Assembly: GCF_010500815.1 (NCBI RefSeq)
Contig: NZ_JAAAMG010000010.1
Coordinates: 1-64,000 of the forward strand
Length of the DNA: 64,000 bases
Direction of reading: 5' to 3'
Origin: Jiella pacifica
GTDB lineage: Bacteria; Pseudomonadota; Alphaproteobacteria; Rhizobiales; Rhizobiaceae
In this document: positions 44,864 to 53,934 of the stretch, piece by piece
How positions within the stretch are numbered: the first letter of the stretch is position 1
How the letters are laid out: every line of letters starts with the position of its first letter
Notes under the pieces: generated by a model
What the model saw: the letters and a program-made list of their open reading frames with translations, nothing else
What the model was told of the DNA's origin: nothing
The model's database searches: none
Made by a program: the position numbers and the translations under genes

Positions 44864-45745
44864 TCACCCCTCGCCTGCAATCATCCTCTGATGCCGCTCG
44901 CGCAACGCTGCGATCTCCTGGTCGCTCTTCGTCCCGGCGCAGGCGGGACAGCAAACGCCCTCCTCGAATTCCGGCGCCGCCCGATCCTCGTCCGACAGAG
45001 GCGCGCCGCAGCCGAAGCAGGCCGTCCAGTCGGTTTCGGCCAGCCCGTGTCCCAGCGCCACGCGGCCGTCGAAGACGTAGCAGTCGCCCTGCCAGCGGCT
45101 TTCAGCCTCAGGCACCCGTTCGAGATAGGACAGGATGCCGCCCTTCAGCTGGTAGACCTCGGCGAACCCCTTCTCCAACATGAAGGCCGAAGCCTTTTCG
45201 CAGCGGATGCCACCGGTGCAGAACATCGCCACCTTCGGGGTCGTCGCGGGATCGAGCCTCTCCTCGACATAGCGCTTGAAGTCGGTGAACTGGTCGATGC
45301 CCGGATCGACGGCGCCCTCGAAGATCCCGACCTTCGTCTCGTAGTGGTTGCGCGTATCGAGGAGGAGAACGCTTGGGTCCGAGATCAGGGCGTTCCAATC
45401 TTCCGGCGGGACGTGGACACCAGTCTTCGCCAGGGGGTCGCCCGCCTCGTCGCGAAGGGTGATGATCTCCGGGCGGATGCGGACCTTCATGCGGGCGAAG
45501 GGCCAGTCGGCGGCGGTCGACAGCCGCAAATGCTCGTCGGTCAGGCCGAACCGGCGGGAGAGTTCGGTCAGAAATTCACCCATCGTGGCCTTCTGGCCCG
45601 CAACTGTCCCGTTGACGCCCTCGGGGGCGATCAGAATGGTGCCGCGCAGGCCGCGCTCGCGGCAGAAGGCGAGCAGCGCGAAGCGCAGAGGCTCGAGCTC
45701 GTCGAGCGGCAGGAAGCGGTAGAAGGCGGCGACGGTCAGCGGCAT
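44864..45745 (-). CDS. trhO: tRNA uridine(34) hydroxylase TrhO (rhodanese-like)
   Basis: Oxygen-dependent enzyme that hydroxylates U34 of tRNAs to ho5U, the first step to cmo5U-type modifications. The protein has 293 residues. The N-terminal domain contains LRGTILIAPEGVNGTVAG. The rhodanese domain has the catalytic-Cys loop VAMFCTGGIRCEKASAFMLE. A Cys-rich C-terminal part (CFGCGAPLSDED, VCCPAC) may bind zinc. MPLTVAAFYRF at 45743-45745 is used as the start because the longer frame (from 45838) is not domain-like. Confidence 0.92.
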   Translation of the reverse strand: MPLTVAAFYRFLPLDELEPLRFALLAFCRERGLRGTILIAPEGVNGTVAGQKATMGEFLTELSRRFGLTDEHLRLSTAADWPFARMKVRIRPEIITLRDEAGDPLAKTGVHVPPEDWNALISDPSVLLLDTRNHYETKVGIFEGAVDPGIDQFTDFKRYVEERLDPATTPKVAMFCTGGIRCEKASAFMLEKGFAEVYQLKGGILSYLERVPEAESRWQGDCYVFDGRVALGHGLAETDWTACFGCGAPLSDEDRAAPEFEEGVCCPACAGTKSDQEIAALRERHQRMIAGEG

Positions 45746-45891
45746 GGCCGCGTGATAGCCGCGCGGCGCGACGATCGCAACGCGCTTCGCGAGCACTGGA
45801 CAACGGGGACACGGTACCGAACGCTCCAGCCTTGGCATCGGACCGGTAGGCTCTATAAGCCGTGCCTGTCGTCAACGGTCAGGAGATCCCC

Positions 45892-46332
45892 GTGTCAACC
45901 ATGCTTGCGCCCTATCGGCGCTATTTCGATCTTTCCAGCCGGGCGCGCCGCAAGGAATACTGGCTGTACATGCTGTTCTTCTATGGGGTCGGTTTCGTCC
46001 TGATCTTCGTCGACTCGGCGCTCGGCCTCGGCGGCCCGACCCAGACGGCGGTCGACACCGTCGACGGCTTCAGCGCCAGTGCAAGCGCCGAAGGCGGGGT
46101 GCTGACGGCAATCTGGGGCATCGTCAACGTCATCCCCCTCCTCGCCTGTTCGGTCCGCCGCCTGCACGATACCGATCGCCGGGGCTGGTGGGTATTCATC
46201 ACCCTCATCCCGCTGATCGGCTCGATCTGGTTCCTGGTGCTGATGTGTCTCGACGGAACGACGGGCAGCAACCGCTTCGGCCCGGACCCGAAGGACAGGA
46301 TCGGCGCGAAGGCAGAATCCGTCTTCGAATGA
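45892..46332 (+). CDS. DUF805 membrane protein
   Basis: Small inner-membrane protein of 146 residues matching the DUF805 family. The N-terminal YRRYFDLSSRARRKEYWLYM is typical and precedes hydrophobic segments (LFFYGVGFVLIFVDSALGLG, WWVFITLIPLIGSIWFLVLM). The C-terminal DGTTGSNRFGPDPK is the family's hallmark. GTG 45892 is used: a Shine-Dalgarno AGGAG lies six bases upstream. GTG 45862 and ATG 45901 are alternatives. Function unknown. Confidence 0.88.
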   Translation: MSTMLAPYRRYFDLSSRARRKEYWLYMLFFYGVGFVLIFVDSALGLGGPTQTAVDTVDGFSASASAEGGVLTAIWGIVNVIPLLACSVRRLHDTDRRGWWVFITLIPLIGSIWFLVLMCLDGTTGSNRFGPDPKDRIGAKAESVFE

Positions 46333-46646
46333 TCGCAGGAGTGTGGGTGCCTCCGGGCGCCTGCTCTGGGGCGCCCGTCCCGGCGCCCACGACTGTGGCG
46401 CGCGACCTGCAGCCAGATCTTGCCGAAAAACTTCACGGCCCGTCACATTCGGGCCGTGTTCCTTTGGCGTGATGGAGAAGTCGGCGCTGGCGGCAGGTTA
46501 GGCCCATGCCCCCACCGATACCGATCGCGTCGGCAGAGCTGCCGCATGCGCCTGATCGACCGACCCGAAGCGGGGCGAACCACATGGCAAGCCATCACAG
46601 GGCCGGATTCTGGACGGCGGGTGATTCCCCCCCCCCCGTGACCGGT
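46333..46646. other. Intergenic region between convergent DUF805 and dksA genes
   Basis: About 310 bp with the terminator-like hairpin at 46434-46458 and an 11-base C run at 46627-46637, ten bases from the dksA stop. No credible gene. Confidence 0.45.
46434..46458 (+). terminator. Terminator-like hairpin after the DUF805 gene
   Basis: 9-bp stem CACGGCCCG / CGGGCCGTG with loop TCACATT, then TTCCTTT. It lies about 100 bp past the DUF805 stop and also beyond the convergent dksA stop, so it could serve either. Confidence 0.55.
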
Positions 46647-47063
46647 TCATTCGTCGCGATAGACCTTCTCGCGGCGCTCGTGCCGCTCCTGGGCCTCCAG
46701 GGAGAGCGTGGCGATCGGCCGCGCGTCGAGACGCTTCAGGCTGATCGGCTCGCCGGTCTCTTCGCAATAGCCGTAGGAGCCGTCCTCGATCCGCTCCAGC
46801 GCCGCGTCGATCTTCGAGATCAGCTTGCGCTGCCGGTCACGGGCACGAAGCTCGATGGCCCGGTCGGTTTCGGAGGAGGCGCGGTCGGCAACGTCGGCGA
46901 GATTGGAGTTGTCGTTGGCGAGTGTGTCGAGCGTCTCGCGCGCCTCGCGCAGGATCTCGGCCTTCCAGGTCAGGAGCTTGCGCCGGAAGTATTCCTTCTG
47001 GCGGTCGTTCATGAAGGGGCCGTCCTCGGACAGCTTCAGTTCGGCATTGAGTGTTTCGCTCAT
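46647..47063 (-). CDS. dksA: RNA polymerase-binding transcription factor DksA
   Basis: Protein of 138 residues that enters the polymerase secondary channel and works with ppGpp. The coiled-coil region (YFRRKLLTWKAEILREARET) precedes the globular part with DRASSETDRAIELRARDRQR and GSYGYCEETGEPISLKRLDA. Only one of the four zinc-finger cysteines is present (CEETG; the later pair is replaced in ARPIATLS), the zinc-free form usual in Rhizobiales. ATG 47061-47063 has a GGAGG Shine-Dalgarno six bases upstream. Confidence 0.95.
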   Translation of the reverse strand: MSETLNAELKLSEDGPFMNDRQKEYFRRKLLTWKAEILREARETLDTLANDNSNLADVADRASSETDRAIELRARDRQRKLISKIDAALERIEDGSYGYCEETGEPISLKRLDARPIATLSLEAQERHERREKVYRDE

Positions 47064-47090
47064 CACGCACCTCCATTCCCGCTGGCCGGC

Positions 47091-47119
47091 CTTATAGCGG
47101 CGGTTTGGCAGACGAACAA
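47091..47119 (-). promoter_or_regulatory. Probable dksA promoter
   Basis: Minus strand: -35-like TTGTTC (47114-47119), 17-bp spacer, -10-like TATAAG (47091-47096). The start would be near 47084, giving a leader of about 20 nt. Confidence 0.6.
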
Positions 47120-47402
47120 GTTGAGTTTACGCCACAGCCGCCCGCTGGATGTGATTCTAACAGTCGGATTTGCTTGACGAATTGGAACGTTCAGTCCGCT
47201 GGACGATGCCGTAGCGCCTGCCGATCCAGCGTCGCGCCAGCCTCGATACCCTCCAATCGGCCAATTCCGGCGGGTTCAAAGGTGTTTTCGCGCCTCTGGG
47301 ACCGCTCTCTCGTCAATCGGCCGGCATGCACCAGGTTGCGCCGAGGATCGCGTGGCCGGCGCGGCGATTGCCTGGCGACGGGTTTCGGCTTATCGAATTT
47401 CC
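47120..47402. other. Intergenic region between dksA and the SixA-like gene
   Basis: The remainder of a 340-bp gap beyond the dksA promoter. It is not rich in features: no RNA gene, repeat or hairpin that I can support. The promoter of the phosphatase gene should be here but has no obvious consensus. Confidence 0.4.
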
Positions 47403-47915
47403 ATGACGGCGAGCTTCGCGCACCATCTCCTGATCCTCAGGCATGCCCATTCGTCCTGGGCGCGGCCGGGCGAGCGCGACCATCAGCGCCCGCTCGACGA
47501 ACGCGGCGCTGCCGATGCCGACCGGTTGGCGGAGATCTTCGCGGACGAAGCGCTGCGGGTCGACGCGGTCGCCTGCTCGACGGCGAAGCGTGCGGTCGAT
47601 ACGCTCGCTCCGCTCCTCCCCCTATTCGGGAAGACTGTTCCGGTCGCCTATGCCGACGAACTCTACGCCCTCGGCGCCGATGCCTATTTCGCTGCTGCGA
47701 AGGACGCGGGCGACGTCGGCAACCTGCTCGTCGTCGGCCACAACCCGATGATCGAGGACTTCACGCGCTCTCTGTGCGACAGCGGCGAAGAAGACGCCAT
47801 CGCGACAATCGCCGGCGGCTTTCCCACCGCGGCCCTGGCGATCGTCGGTCTCGATCGTCCGCTTGGCGAGATCGCCGCCCGATCTGGCCGTCTCCTGCGC
47901 GTCGTCCGGCCCTGA
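47403..47915 (+). CDS. Histidine phosphatase, SixA-like
   Basis: Protein of 170 residues of the histidine-phosphatase (phosphoglycerate-mutase-like) superfamily. The catalytic RHG-type motif appears as LLILRHAHSSW, and the second His box as LLVVGHNPMIED. The size and the RHA form fit SixA-like phosphohistidine phosphatases. MTASFAHHLLIL at 47403 is chosen over the frame from 47352. The substrate could be a phosphohistidine protein such as the Hpt protein at 56.3 kb, but this is speculation. Confidence 0.88.
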   Translation: MTASFAHHLLILRHAHSSWARPGERDHQRPLDERGAADADRLAEIFADEALRVDAVACSTAKRAVDTLAPLLPLFGKTVPVAYADELYALGADAYFAAAKDAGDVGNLLVVGHNPMIEDFTRSLCDSGEEDAIATIAGGFPTAALAIVGLDRPLGEIAARSGRLLRVVRP

Positions 47916-48060
47916 TGGCACGGCGTCGGGATTGAACGGCGTTTTCCGCCGGTTCGCCGCAATGCCCTTCGAAGCCGGGCACACCATGCCTATATGCCGG
48001 TGAAGGGCCCATCGCCCCGAAACCCCGCCCCTGTTCCCGCCTCGAAGACCAGCGCCGCCC

Positions 48061-49512
48061 ATGACATCGATTGCCGACGAGGCCCGCCTCGTCTTCGACA
48101 ATTTCACCGACCGGACCGCGTCGATCTTCAATCCGCATCTTCGCCTCGGCGTCACGGGCCTTTCCCGGGCCGGCAAGACGGTGTTCATCACCGCCCTCGT
48201 CCATAACCTGCTGTCCGGCGGCCGGCTGCCGCTGTTCAGGGCGCAGGCCAACGGCCGCATCCTCGGCGCCGACCTGCAGGAGCAGCCGGACGACGCGGTG
48301 CCGCGCTTTCAATACGAAGATCACATCCGCCGTATCGTCGAGGAGCGGGTCTGGCCGGAATCGACCCGGGCGATCTCCGAACTGCGCCTCACCATCGCAT
48401 TCGAGTCCGCCGAGGCCTGGCGGCGCATGCTGCCGGGCGGCAAGCTCACCCTCGACATCGTCGACTATCCCGGCGAGTGGCTGCTCGACCTGCCGCTGAT
48501 CGACAAGGATTTCGCCACCTTCTCGGCGGAGGCCCTCGAGCGGGCGCGGCTGCCCTCGCGGCAGAAGGAGGCCGGGCCGTTTCTGGCGAAGCTCGCGACC
48601 ATCGATCTCGATGCGCCGGCGGACGAGGTGACGGCGCGCGATCTCAGCGTCCTCTTCGCTGATTATCTCAAGGCCTGCCGGGCCGACACGGCGGCGTTAT
48701 CGACCCTGCCGCCGGGGCGCTTCCTGATGCCGGGCGATCTCGACGGCTCGCCGGCCCTCACCTTCGCACCGCTGCCTGTCGAAAAGGGCAAGACCTATCC
48801 GAAGGGCTCGATGGCGGCGCATCTTTCCCGCCGCTACGAGGCCTACAAGACCGTCGTCGTCAAACCCTTCTTCCGCAATCATTTTGCGAGGCTCGACCGG
48901 CAGATCCTGTTGATCGACGCGCTGCAGGCGATCAATGCCGGGCCGGAGGCGGTCAGCGATCTTGAAACGGCGCTTACCGACATTCTCGCCTGCTTTCGCC
49001 CGGGGCGCTCCAGCTGGCTCGGCTCGTTCCTCACCCGCCGCATCGACCGCATCCTCGTCGCCGCGACCAAGGCCGACCATCTCCATCGCGAAAGCCACCG
49101 CCGGCTGGAGGCGATCGTCCGCGTCATGGTCGACGACGCGGTCGCCCGGGCGAAGTTTTCCGGCGCCAAGACCGAGGTCCTCGCCATGGCGGCCGTGCGC
49201 GCCACCCGCGAAGCGACGGTGAAAGATGACGGCGAAGACCTGCCGGTGATCGTCGGCATCCCCGCCGCCGGAGAGACCATCGGCGAGCGGATCTTCGACG
49301 GCCAGAGCGAGACGGCGGTGTTTCCTGGCGATCTCCCGGACGACCCGCGCCGTCTCTTCGACCCGGTCGACGGCGTAGCGGCCGGCTCGCTGCGCTTCGT
49401 CCGTTTCCGCCCGCCGAAGCTGCAGCACAGCCCCGAGGGCCTGACCCTCTCGCTGCCGCACATCCGGCTCGACCGGGCGCTGGAGTTTCTCTTGGGAGAC
49501 AGGCTGCAATGA
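48061..49512 (+). CDS. YcjX-family P-loop protein (DUF463)
   Basis: Protein of 483 residues of the YcjX/DUF463 family, an ATPase/GTPase-like family induced by stress in enterobacteria. The Walker A is GLSRAGKTVFITALVHNLL near residue 28. Other family landmarks are LTLDIVDYPGEWLLDLPLID (Walker B-like) and RILVAATKADHLHRESH (TKAD). It overlaps the next gene by 4 bp (ATGA at 49509), forming the conserved ycjX-ycjF type pair. The cellular role is not known. Confidence 0.92.
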   Translation: MTSIADEARLVFDNFTDRTASIFNPHLRLGVTGLSRAGKTVFITALVHNLLSGGRLPLFRAQANGRILGADLQEQPDDAVPRFQYEDHIRRIVEERVWPESTRAISELRLTIAFESAEAWRRMLPGGKLTLDIVDYPGEWLLDLPLIDKDFATFSAEALERARLPSRQKEAGPFLAKLATIDLDAPADEVTARDLSVLFADYLKACRADTAALSTLPPGRFLMPGDLDGSPALTFAPLPVEKGKTYPKGSMAAHLSRRYEAYKTVVVKPFFRNHFARLDRQILLIDALQAINAGPEAVSDLETALTDILACFRPGRSSWLGSFLTRRIDRILVAATKADHLHRESHRRLEAIVRVMVDDAVARAKFSGAKTEVLAMAAVRATREATVKDDGEDLPVIVGIPAAGETIGERIFDGQSETAVFPGDLPDDPRRLFDPVDGVAAGSLRFVRFRPPKLQHSPEGLTLSLPHIRLDRALEFLLGDRLQ

Positions 49513-50597
49513 GCGACGAGCACGGCCCTCGCCGGCGCGCCCCCGGCGCTTTCGACCTGCCGGGAACCAAGCCGCCACGCCAACCCGAGACGCGCGAAGA
49601 CGCCGCTCACGCGCCGCCGCGCATGCCGCGCTCGATCGGGGCTGTCGCGACGATCGAATTCGATCCGGACGAGGCCATCGACGAGGACGTCTCGGCGAAT
49701 GGGGAGCCGGAGATCGAGACCGGCCGGCGCTTTTCCTTCGGCAAGCTCCTCGCCGCCTCGCTCGGCCTGCTCCTGTCGATCGGTGTCGGACTGGCGATCG
49801 ACGCGATCGTGCGCGACGTCTTCGCGCGTTCGGAATGGCTCGGCTGGACCGCCCTCGCCCTCGCCGTGCTCGCGCTTTTCGCCCTTCTTGCCATCGTCAT
49901 CCGGGAAATCGTCGGCCTGATGCGGCTCGCCGCCGTCGACAGGGAGCGCAAGCGGGCGCTTGCCGCCTATCGCGGCGATTCGCTTCCCGAGGCGAAGCTC
50001 GCCGTGGCGACCCTGGAGACCCTCCTCTCCGGCCGGCCCGAGACCGCCCTCGGCCGCGCCGAAATGGCGACGCTCAAGGACGAGGTGTTCGACGGAGCAG
50101 ACCTCGTCGCGCTGGCCGAGGAGCACATGCTCGGGCCGCTCGACGCCAAGGCGCGGGCCCTGGTGCTCGCCTCGGCCAAACGTGTCTCGGTGGTGACGGC
50201 CGTCAGCCCGAAGGCGTTGGTGGACGTCGCCTATGTCGTCTTCGAGAACGTCAAGCTGATCCGCAAGATGGCCGATCTCTATGGCGCACGGCCGGGCACT
50301 CTCGGCCTCGTCAAGTTGACCCGTGACGTGCTCGGCCATCTCGCGGTCACCGGCTCGATCGCCGTCGGCGACAGCCTGGTGCAGCAGGTGATCGGACACG
50401 GGCTCGCAGCGCGCCTGTCCCAGCGGCTCGGCGAGGGTGTCGTCAACGGCCTTCTGACCGCGCGGGTCGGTCTGGCCGCGATGGATCTCTGCCGTCCGCT
50501 GCCGTTCTTGCGCGCAAAGCGCCCGCGAATCGGAGCGATCCTGTCGGAACTCACAGCCCATTCCGGCATCGAAACGCCTGCCGGCAAACGAACTTGA
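49509..50597 (+). CDS. YcjF-like (DUF697/TIGR01620) inner-membrane protein
   Basis: Protein of 362 residues, partner of the YcjX-like protein. After a charged N-terminus it has two hydrophobic segments (LLAASLGLLLSIGVGLAIDA and TALALAVLALFALLAIVIRE), then a helical DUF697 domain (YVVFENVKLIRKMADLYGAR, GTLGLVKLTRDVLGHLAVTG). The start overlaps the YcjX stop, so the two are made together. Function unknown. Confidence 0.9.
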   Translation: MSDEHGPRRRAPGAFDLPGTKPPRQPETREDAAHAPPRMPRSIGAVATIEFDPDEAIDEDVSANGEPEIETGRRFSFGKLLAASLGLLLSIGVGLAIDAIVRDVFARSEWLGWTALALAVLALFALLAIVIREIVGLMRLAAVDRERKRALAAYRGDSLPEAKLAVATLETLLSGRPETALGRAEMATLKDEVFDGADLVALAEEHMLGPLDAKARALVLASAKRVSVVTAVSPKALVDVAYVVFENVKLIRKMADLYGARPGTLGLVKLTRDVLGHLAVTGSIAVGDSLVQQVIGHGLAARLSQRLGEGVVNGLLTARVGLAAMDLCRPLPFLRAKRPRIGAILSELTAHSGIETPAGKRT

Positions 50598-50695
50598 GCC
50601 CGCTTGCGCCATGCGACGGCTACGCCGAAAGGCTTGGTTAACCCTTTGAAGCGACAATGACATGGTAAACGGTCTTCATTCAGGAAGTTTTCTCC

Positions 50696-51229
50696 ATGTC
50701 GCGTCTGATGACAGCCGGTCTCGCCCTCAGCCTCGCAGTTTCGGCCGCGACCATCGTTCCGGCAAAAGCCGACAGTGACGAAGCCTTCTTCCGGCGCATC
50801 ACAGGCCAGTGGTCCGGCCCGGGCGAGATCGTCGCCGGCAAGTTCGCGGGCACAAAGTTCGTCTGCAACTTTGCCGGCTCCGAGCACGCAAAGAAGGTGG
50901 GCGTCGCGCTCGAAGGCTCCTGCCGAGTCGGCCTGTTTTCCCAGCCGATGCGAGCCGAGGTCGTGCGCTCCGGCAAGTCCTATCGCGGTGCCTTCCAGGA
51001 CGGTGCGGCCGGCAAGGGCCTCGACATCGTCTCCGGTGAAGTCGCCGGCGACCACATCGTCGTAGGCCTCGACCGCAAGCAGCTGAAAGGCGCGATGATC
51101 GCCCGTCTCGCAGACGACGACTCGCTGGCGATCACCGTCTCGGTCCGCGTCTCCTCGCAGCTCGTTCCGGTCATCGGGATGAACCTGAAGCGGGCGGCCG
51201 GCACGCGCCAGAGCGCGCTGTCCGACTGA
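50696..51229 (+). CDS. Secreted protein of unknown function
   Basis: Protein of 177 residues with a signal peptide (MSRLMTAGLALSLAVSAATI, cleavage probably after AKA near residue 25). The mature part begins DSDEAFFRRITGQWSGPGE and is a beta-rich periplasmic domain resembling small conserved hypotheticals of Rhizobiales. It has two cysteines (FVCNFAG, GSCRVGLF) that may pair. No catalytic motif is seen. Confidence 0.8.
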   Translation: MSRLMTAGLALSLAVSAATIVPAKADSDEAFFRRITGQWSGPGEIVAGKFAGTKFVCNFAGSEHAKKVGVALEGSCRVGLFSQPMRAEVVRSGKSYRGAFQDGAAGKGLDIVSGEVAGDHIVVGLDRKQLKGAMIARLADDDSLAITVSVRVSSQLVPVIGMNLKRAAGTRQSALSD

Positions 51230-51291
51230 TCCGGTAGCGCTGTTGGCCACCCTGCCCGAAGCTCCTGCCCGACTTGGGCACGGCGGCGAAA

Positions 51292-51663
51292 TCAGTTGAC
51301 GGGGATGCCGACCGCGCGGCGCAGGTCGCGCTCGACCACGGGCTTGATCAGCACCTCATACGGATGGTCGGCGCGGATGCGCGCGAGCGAAGTCGGCTCG
51401 CTCGAACCAGTGATGTAAATGATCTTGAGGTCCGGCATGTCGGGCTGAATCGCTTGGGCGACGTCGACGCCGTCGCGATCGCCCCCCAGCCGAAGGTCCA
51501 TGAACACGAAGTCGGGCCGATTTTCCAGGATGGTCGTGACCGCCTGCTCGGCGACGTCCGCAGTTCCGAGAACGTTCAGGCCGATGTCCTCCGATAGCTC
51601 GCGCAGATATTCCATGATCAGGAAGTCGTCTTCGACGATCACGACACTGAACCGGCTTTCCAT
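51292..51663 (-). CDS. Single-domain response regulator
   Basis: Receiver-only protein of 123 residues. The phosphoacceptor Asp lies in DFVFMDLRLGG, the acidic pocket in VVIVEDDFLIMEYL, the Thr in IIYITGSS and the Lys in VLIKPV. There is no output domain, so it passes a signal to another protein. It lies 4 bp after the histidine kinase gene, so they form an operon and probably a cognate pair. Confidence 0.92.
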   Translation of the reverse strand: MESRFSVVIVEDDFLIMEYLRELSEDIGLNVLGTADVAEQAVTTILENRPDFVFMDLRLGGDRDGVDVAQAIQPDMPDLKIIYITGSSEPTSLARIRADHPYEVLIKPVVERDLRRAVGIPVN

Positions 51664-51667
51664 GAAA

Positions 51668-53143
51668 TCATCTCCCCACGGGCATTCGGATGGAGATCCG
51701 GGTGCCCGGCTCATTGGAAACTTCGACGCTGCCACGAAGTTGCGCGACGATGGCCTGAATGATCTTGATCCCGAGATCGTCTTCCGAGCCTCGTTCGGCC
51801 AGGCGTTCGAGGCCAGAGCCGTCGTCTCTCACCGATAGCTCGCAGCCGTCGTGTCCGACGAGCCGGAAGCGGACGTCGACCGTGCCGCCGCCGGTCGCTG
51901 CGAGGCCGCGCTTGATCGCCCTGCTGGCCAGCTCGTTGAGCAGCATTCCCGCCGAAATGGCGAAGTCGAGTTGCAGCGGTACCCGGTCCGCATCCACTGC
52001 GATGCGGATGCCGCGCTGTCCGGCCCCGAGCTCCTCGTCGATCCGCTCGCACAAGGCAGTGAAATACTCGCTGGCACAAAGCGTGCTCGGATTGTCGTTG
52101 GCGAGAAGAATCCGGTGCAGCGTGCTCAACGCTTCGATCCGCCCCTTCATGTCGATCAGCTCCTGCCTCGCGGCAGGATCGGCAACTCGGCGTGCCTGCA
52201 GCCCAAGCATCGCATGGACCTGCGCGAGGTTGTTCTTCACGCGGTGGTTCACCTCGCGCAGAAGCAGATCGCGGTCCTGGGCGTAGAGTTCCATTTTCCG
52301 CATCATCTCGGCGAGACGTACTTCACGTTCGTTGACGAGATGGCCGCTCCTCAGGACGCTGGCGCCCAGAAGAAGCGAAGACAGTGCCGCGATGATGCTG
52401 GCGACGACGGCCGCAGGCAGCATCTCGTCGACCATCATCCGATAGCCGGCGTAGCACAGCACGACCGGGATCAGGATGGTGAACGGAAACAGCCAACGCG
52501 CCATCATGCTCCCGGCGCCCCGGCCGAGCAGGATCGAGGTCCAGCTGCGCGCGGGACGAAGCATCAAAAGCCCGGTGAAGCAGACGAGGAACGCCAGCGC
52601 CGAGGACAACGCGTGGCCGACGAAGAACGGCACGGAATAGATCGCCCCGACGTCGAAAAGGATCCCGAGGAGGGACACGGCGATCGTGACGAGGCCGATT
52701 GATGCCGCGACTGCAGCAACGGCCACCCATCGTCGCCGGTTGGCACTGAACAGCCAGATCGAAAGGGCGGCCAGAGCGAAACACAGGCTCGTCGCCCAGG
52801 ACATGACCGCATGCTCTGCCCCGGACGAATGAAACGAGAGCGCCCGGGCCGGCCACGCCGCCGCACCGAAGGCGAAGAGAAAGAGATTGAACACGACCAC
52901 CACGGCTACGGCGGCGGCCAGCAGCCTTGCCGTCCGAGAGTTCCAACGAACTGCGGCGACGATGGCAATTCCGGTGATGAAGAAGCACAAGGCGGCAAGA
53001 GGTGCGGTTGCGGTGTAGCGGGAGCCGGCAGCCAGAAGCCCACTGCCGCTCAACCAATCGAGCCAGTCCAGCGCCCCGAAAGAAGCGACGAGGATGCCAC
53101 AGCACATCGTGAAGGTTTCGGCGTACCGCAAGCGACGCCGCAT
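51668..53143 (-). CDS. Membrane sensor histidine kinase, HisKA_2 type
   Basis: Protein of 491 residues. About seven or eight hydrophobic segments fill residues 10-270 (TAPLAALCFFITGIAIVAAV, VVFNLFLFAFGAAA, AVVASIIAALSSLLLGASVL), a MASE-like integral sensor. The DHp helix reads LLREVNHRVKNNLAQVHAML (HisKA_2, with the phospho-His) and the ATPase has MLLNELASRAIKRG and VRDDGSGLERLA. Start MRRRLRYAETF at 53141-53143 is chosen; the frame is open to 53206. The signal is unknown. Confidence 0.9.
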   Translation of the reverse strand: MRRRLRYAETFTMCCGILVASFGALDWLDWLSGSGLLAAGSRYTATAPLAALCFFITGIAIVAAVRWNSRTARLLAAAVAVVVVFNLFLFAFGAAAWPARALSFHSSGAEHAVMSWATSLCFALAALSIWLFSANRRRWVAVAAVAASIGLVTIAVSLLGILFDVGAIYSVPFFVGHALSSALAFLVCFTGLLMLRPARSWTSILLGRGAGSMMARWLFPFTILIPVVLCYAGYRMMVDEMLPAAVVASIIAALSSLLLGASVLRSGHLVNEREVRLAEMMRKMELYAQDRDLLLREVNHRVKNNLAQVHAMLGLQARRVADPAARQELIDMKGRIEALSTLHRILLANDNPSTLCASEYFTALCERIDEELGAGQRGIRIAVDADRVPLQLDFAISAGMLLNELASRAIKRGLAATGGGTVDVRFRLVGHDGCELSVRDDGSGLERLAERGSEDDLGIKIIQAIVAQLRGSVEVSNEPGTRISIRMPVGR

Positions 53144-53206
53144 GGCTATCCTGACCGGTTGCAGAAAACGGGTATCGACTTGCGTAATTTCGCCGATGCG
53201 CTGCAA

Positions 53207-53433
53207 ACAAAGCGGCTCTCCCGCGACACTACAATACGGAGGGGGCCGCAGAATACGTTTTCAGTTCCAGGTGCATGCAATCGATTGCTTACAGCAACCA
53301 TTCATGCGAAGTCCATTCAGAATATCGGCCCCTGGAACTTGGTGTCAGAATCGCACTCATCGCCTGAAGACGCAAGCCTTGGGACCTCGTTCCAATCAAT
53401 CGCTGAGCGGATTGAGTAACGTCGAAGAGACCT
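53207..53433. other. Intergenic gap between the histidine kinase and folK
   Basis: About 225 bp, slightly AT-richer (53260-53340). It should hold the kinase promoter and the folK end. No gene or RNA is seen. Confidence 0.4.
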
Positions 53434-53934
53434 TCAGCGCCACCAGGCGCCATCCTCCGTGACCGGCGCGATCACTCCTGTGTCGAGCGCGTCGACGAGT
53501 TCTGCGACCCGTCGCCCGCCGAAGGCGAGGTCCGGCGCGATGTCGGCGAGCGGCACGAGGACGAAGGCCCGCTCGACGGCGCGAGGATGTGGCAGCGTCA
53601 AGGCCTCGTCACGGCTGATCGTGCCGCCGAAGTCGAGAAGGTCGATGTCGAGGGTGCGCGGGCCCCAGCGCTCCGCGCGCTCGCGCTTGAACGCCCGCTC
53701 CGTCTCGAGGCAGAGGTCGAGGAGTTGGCGCGCTGAAAGCTCCGTCTCGACAGTCGCGCAGGCGTTGAGAAAATCCGGCTGATCCGTCTTGCCCCAAGGC
53801 GGGGTGCGGAACAGACGCGAGACTGCCACCACCGCGCAATCGGCTCGCCCGTCGATGGCCTGAAGAGCCGCAGCCATCGCCGCCCGCGGATCGCCGAGAT
53901 TGCCGCCGAGGCCGAGATGGGCCCTGACGCTCAC
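53434..53934 (-). CDS. folK: 2-amino-4-hydroxy-6-hydroxymethyldihydropteridine pyrophosphokinase (HPPK)
   Basis: Folate pathway enzyme of 166 residues, transferring pyrophosphate to 6-hydroxymethyl-dihydropterin. Motifs: HLGLGGNLGDPRAAM at the start, RFKRERAERWGPRTLDID (ERWGPRTLDIDLL) and LTLPHPRAVERAFVLVPL. GTG 53932-53934 is used: it overlaps the folP stop as GTGA, so the two are coupled. No folB lies between folP and folK, unlike the more common folP-folB-folK order. Confidence 0.94.
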   Translation of the reverse strand: MSVRAHLGLGGNLGDPRAAMAAALQAIDGRADCAVVAVSRLFRTPPWGKTDQPDFLNACATVETELSARQLLDLCLETERAFKRERAERWGPRTLDIDLLDFGGTISRDEALTLPHPRAVERAFVLVPLADIAPDLAFGGRRVAELVDALDTGVIAPVTEDGAWWR

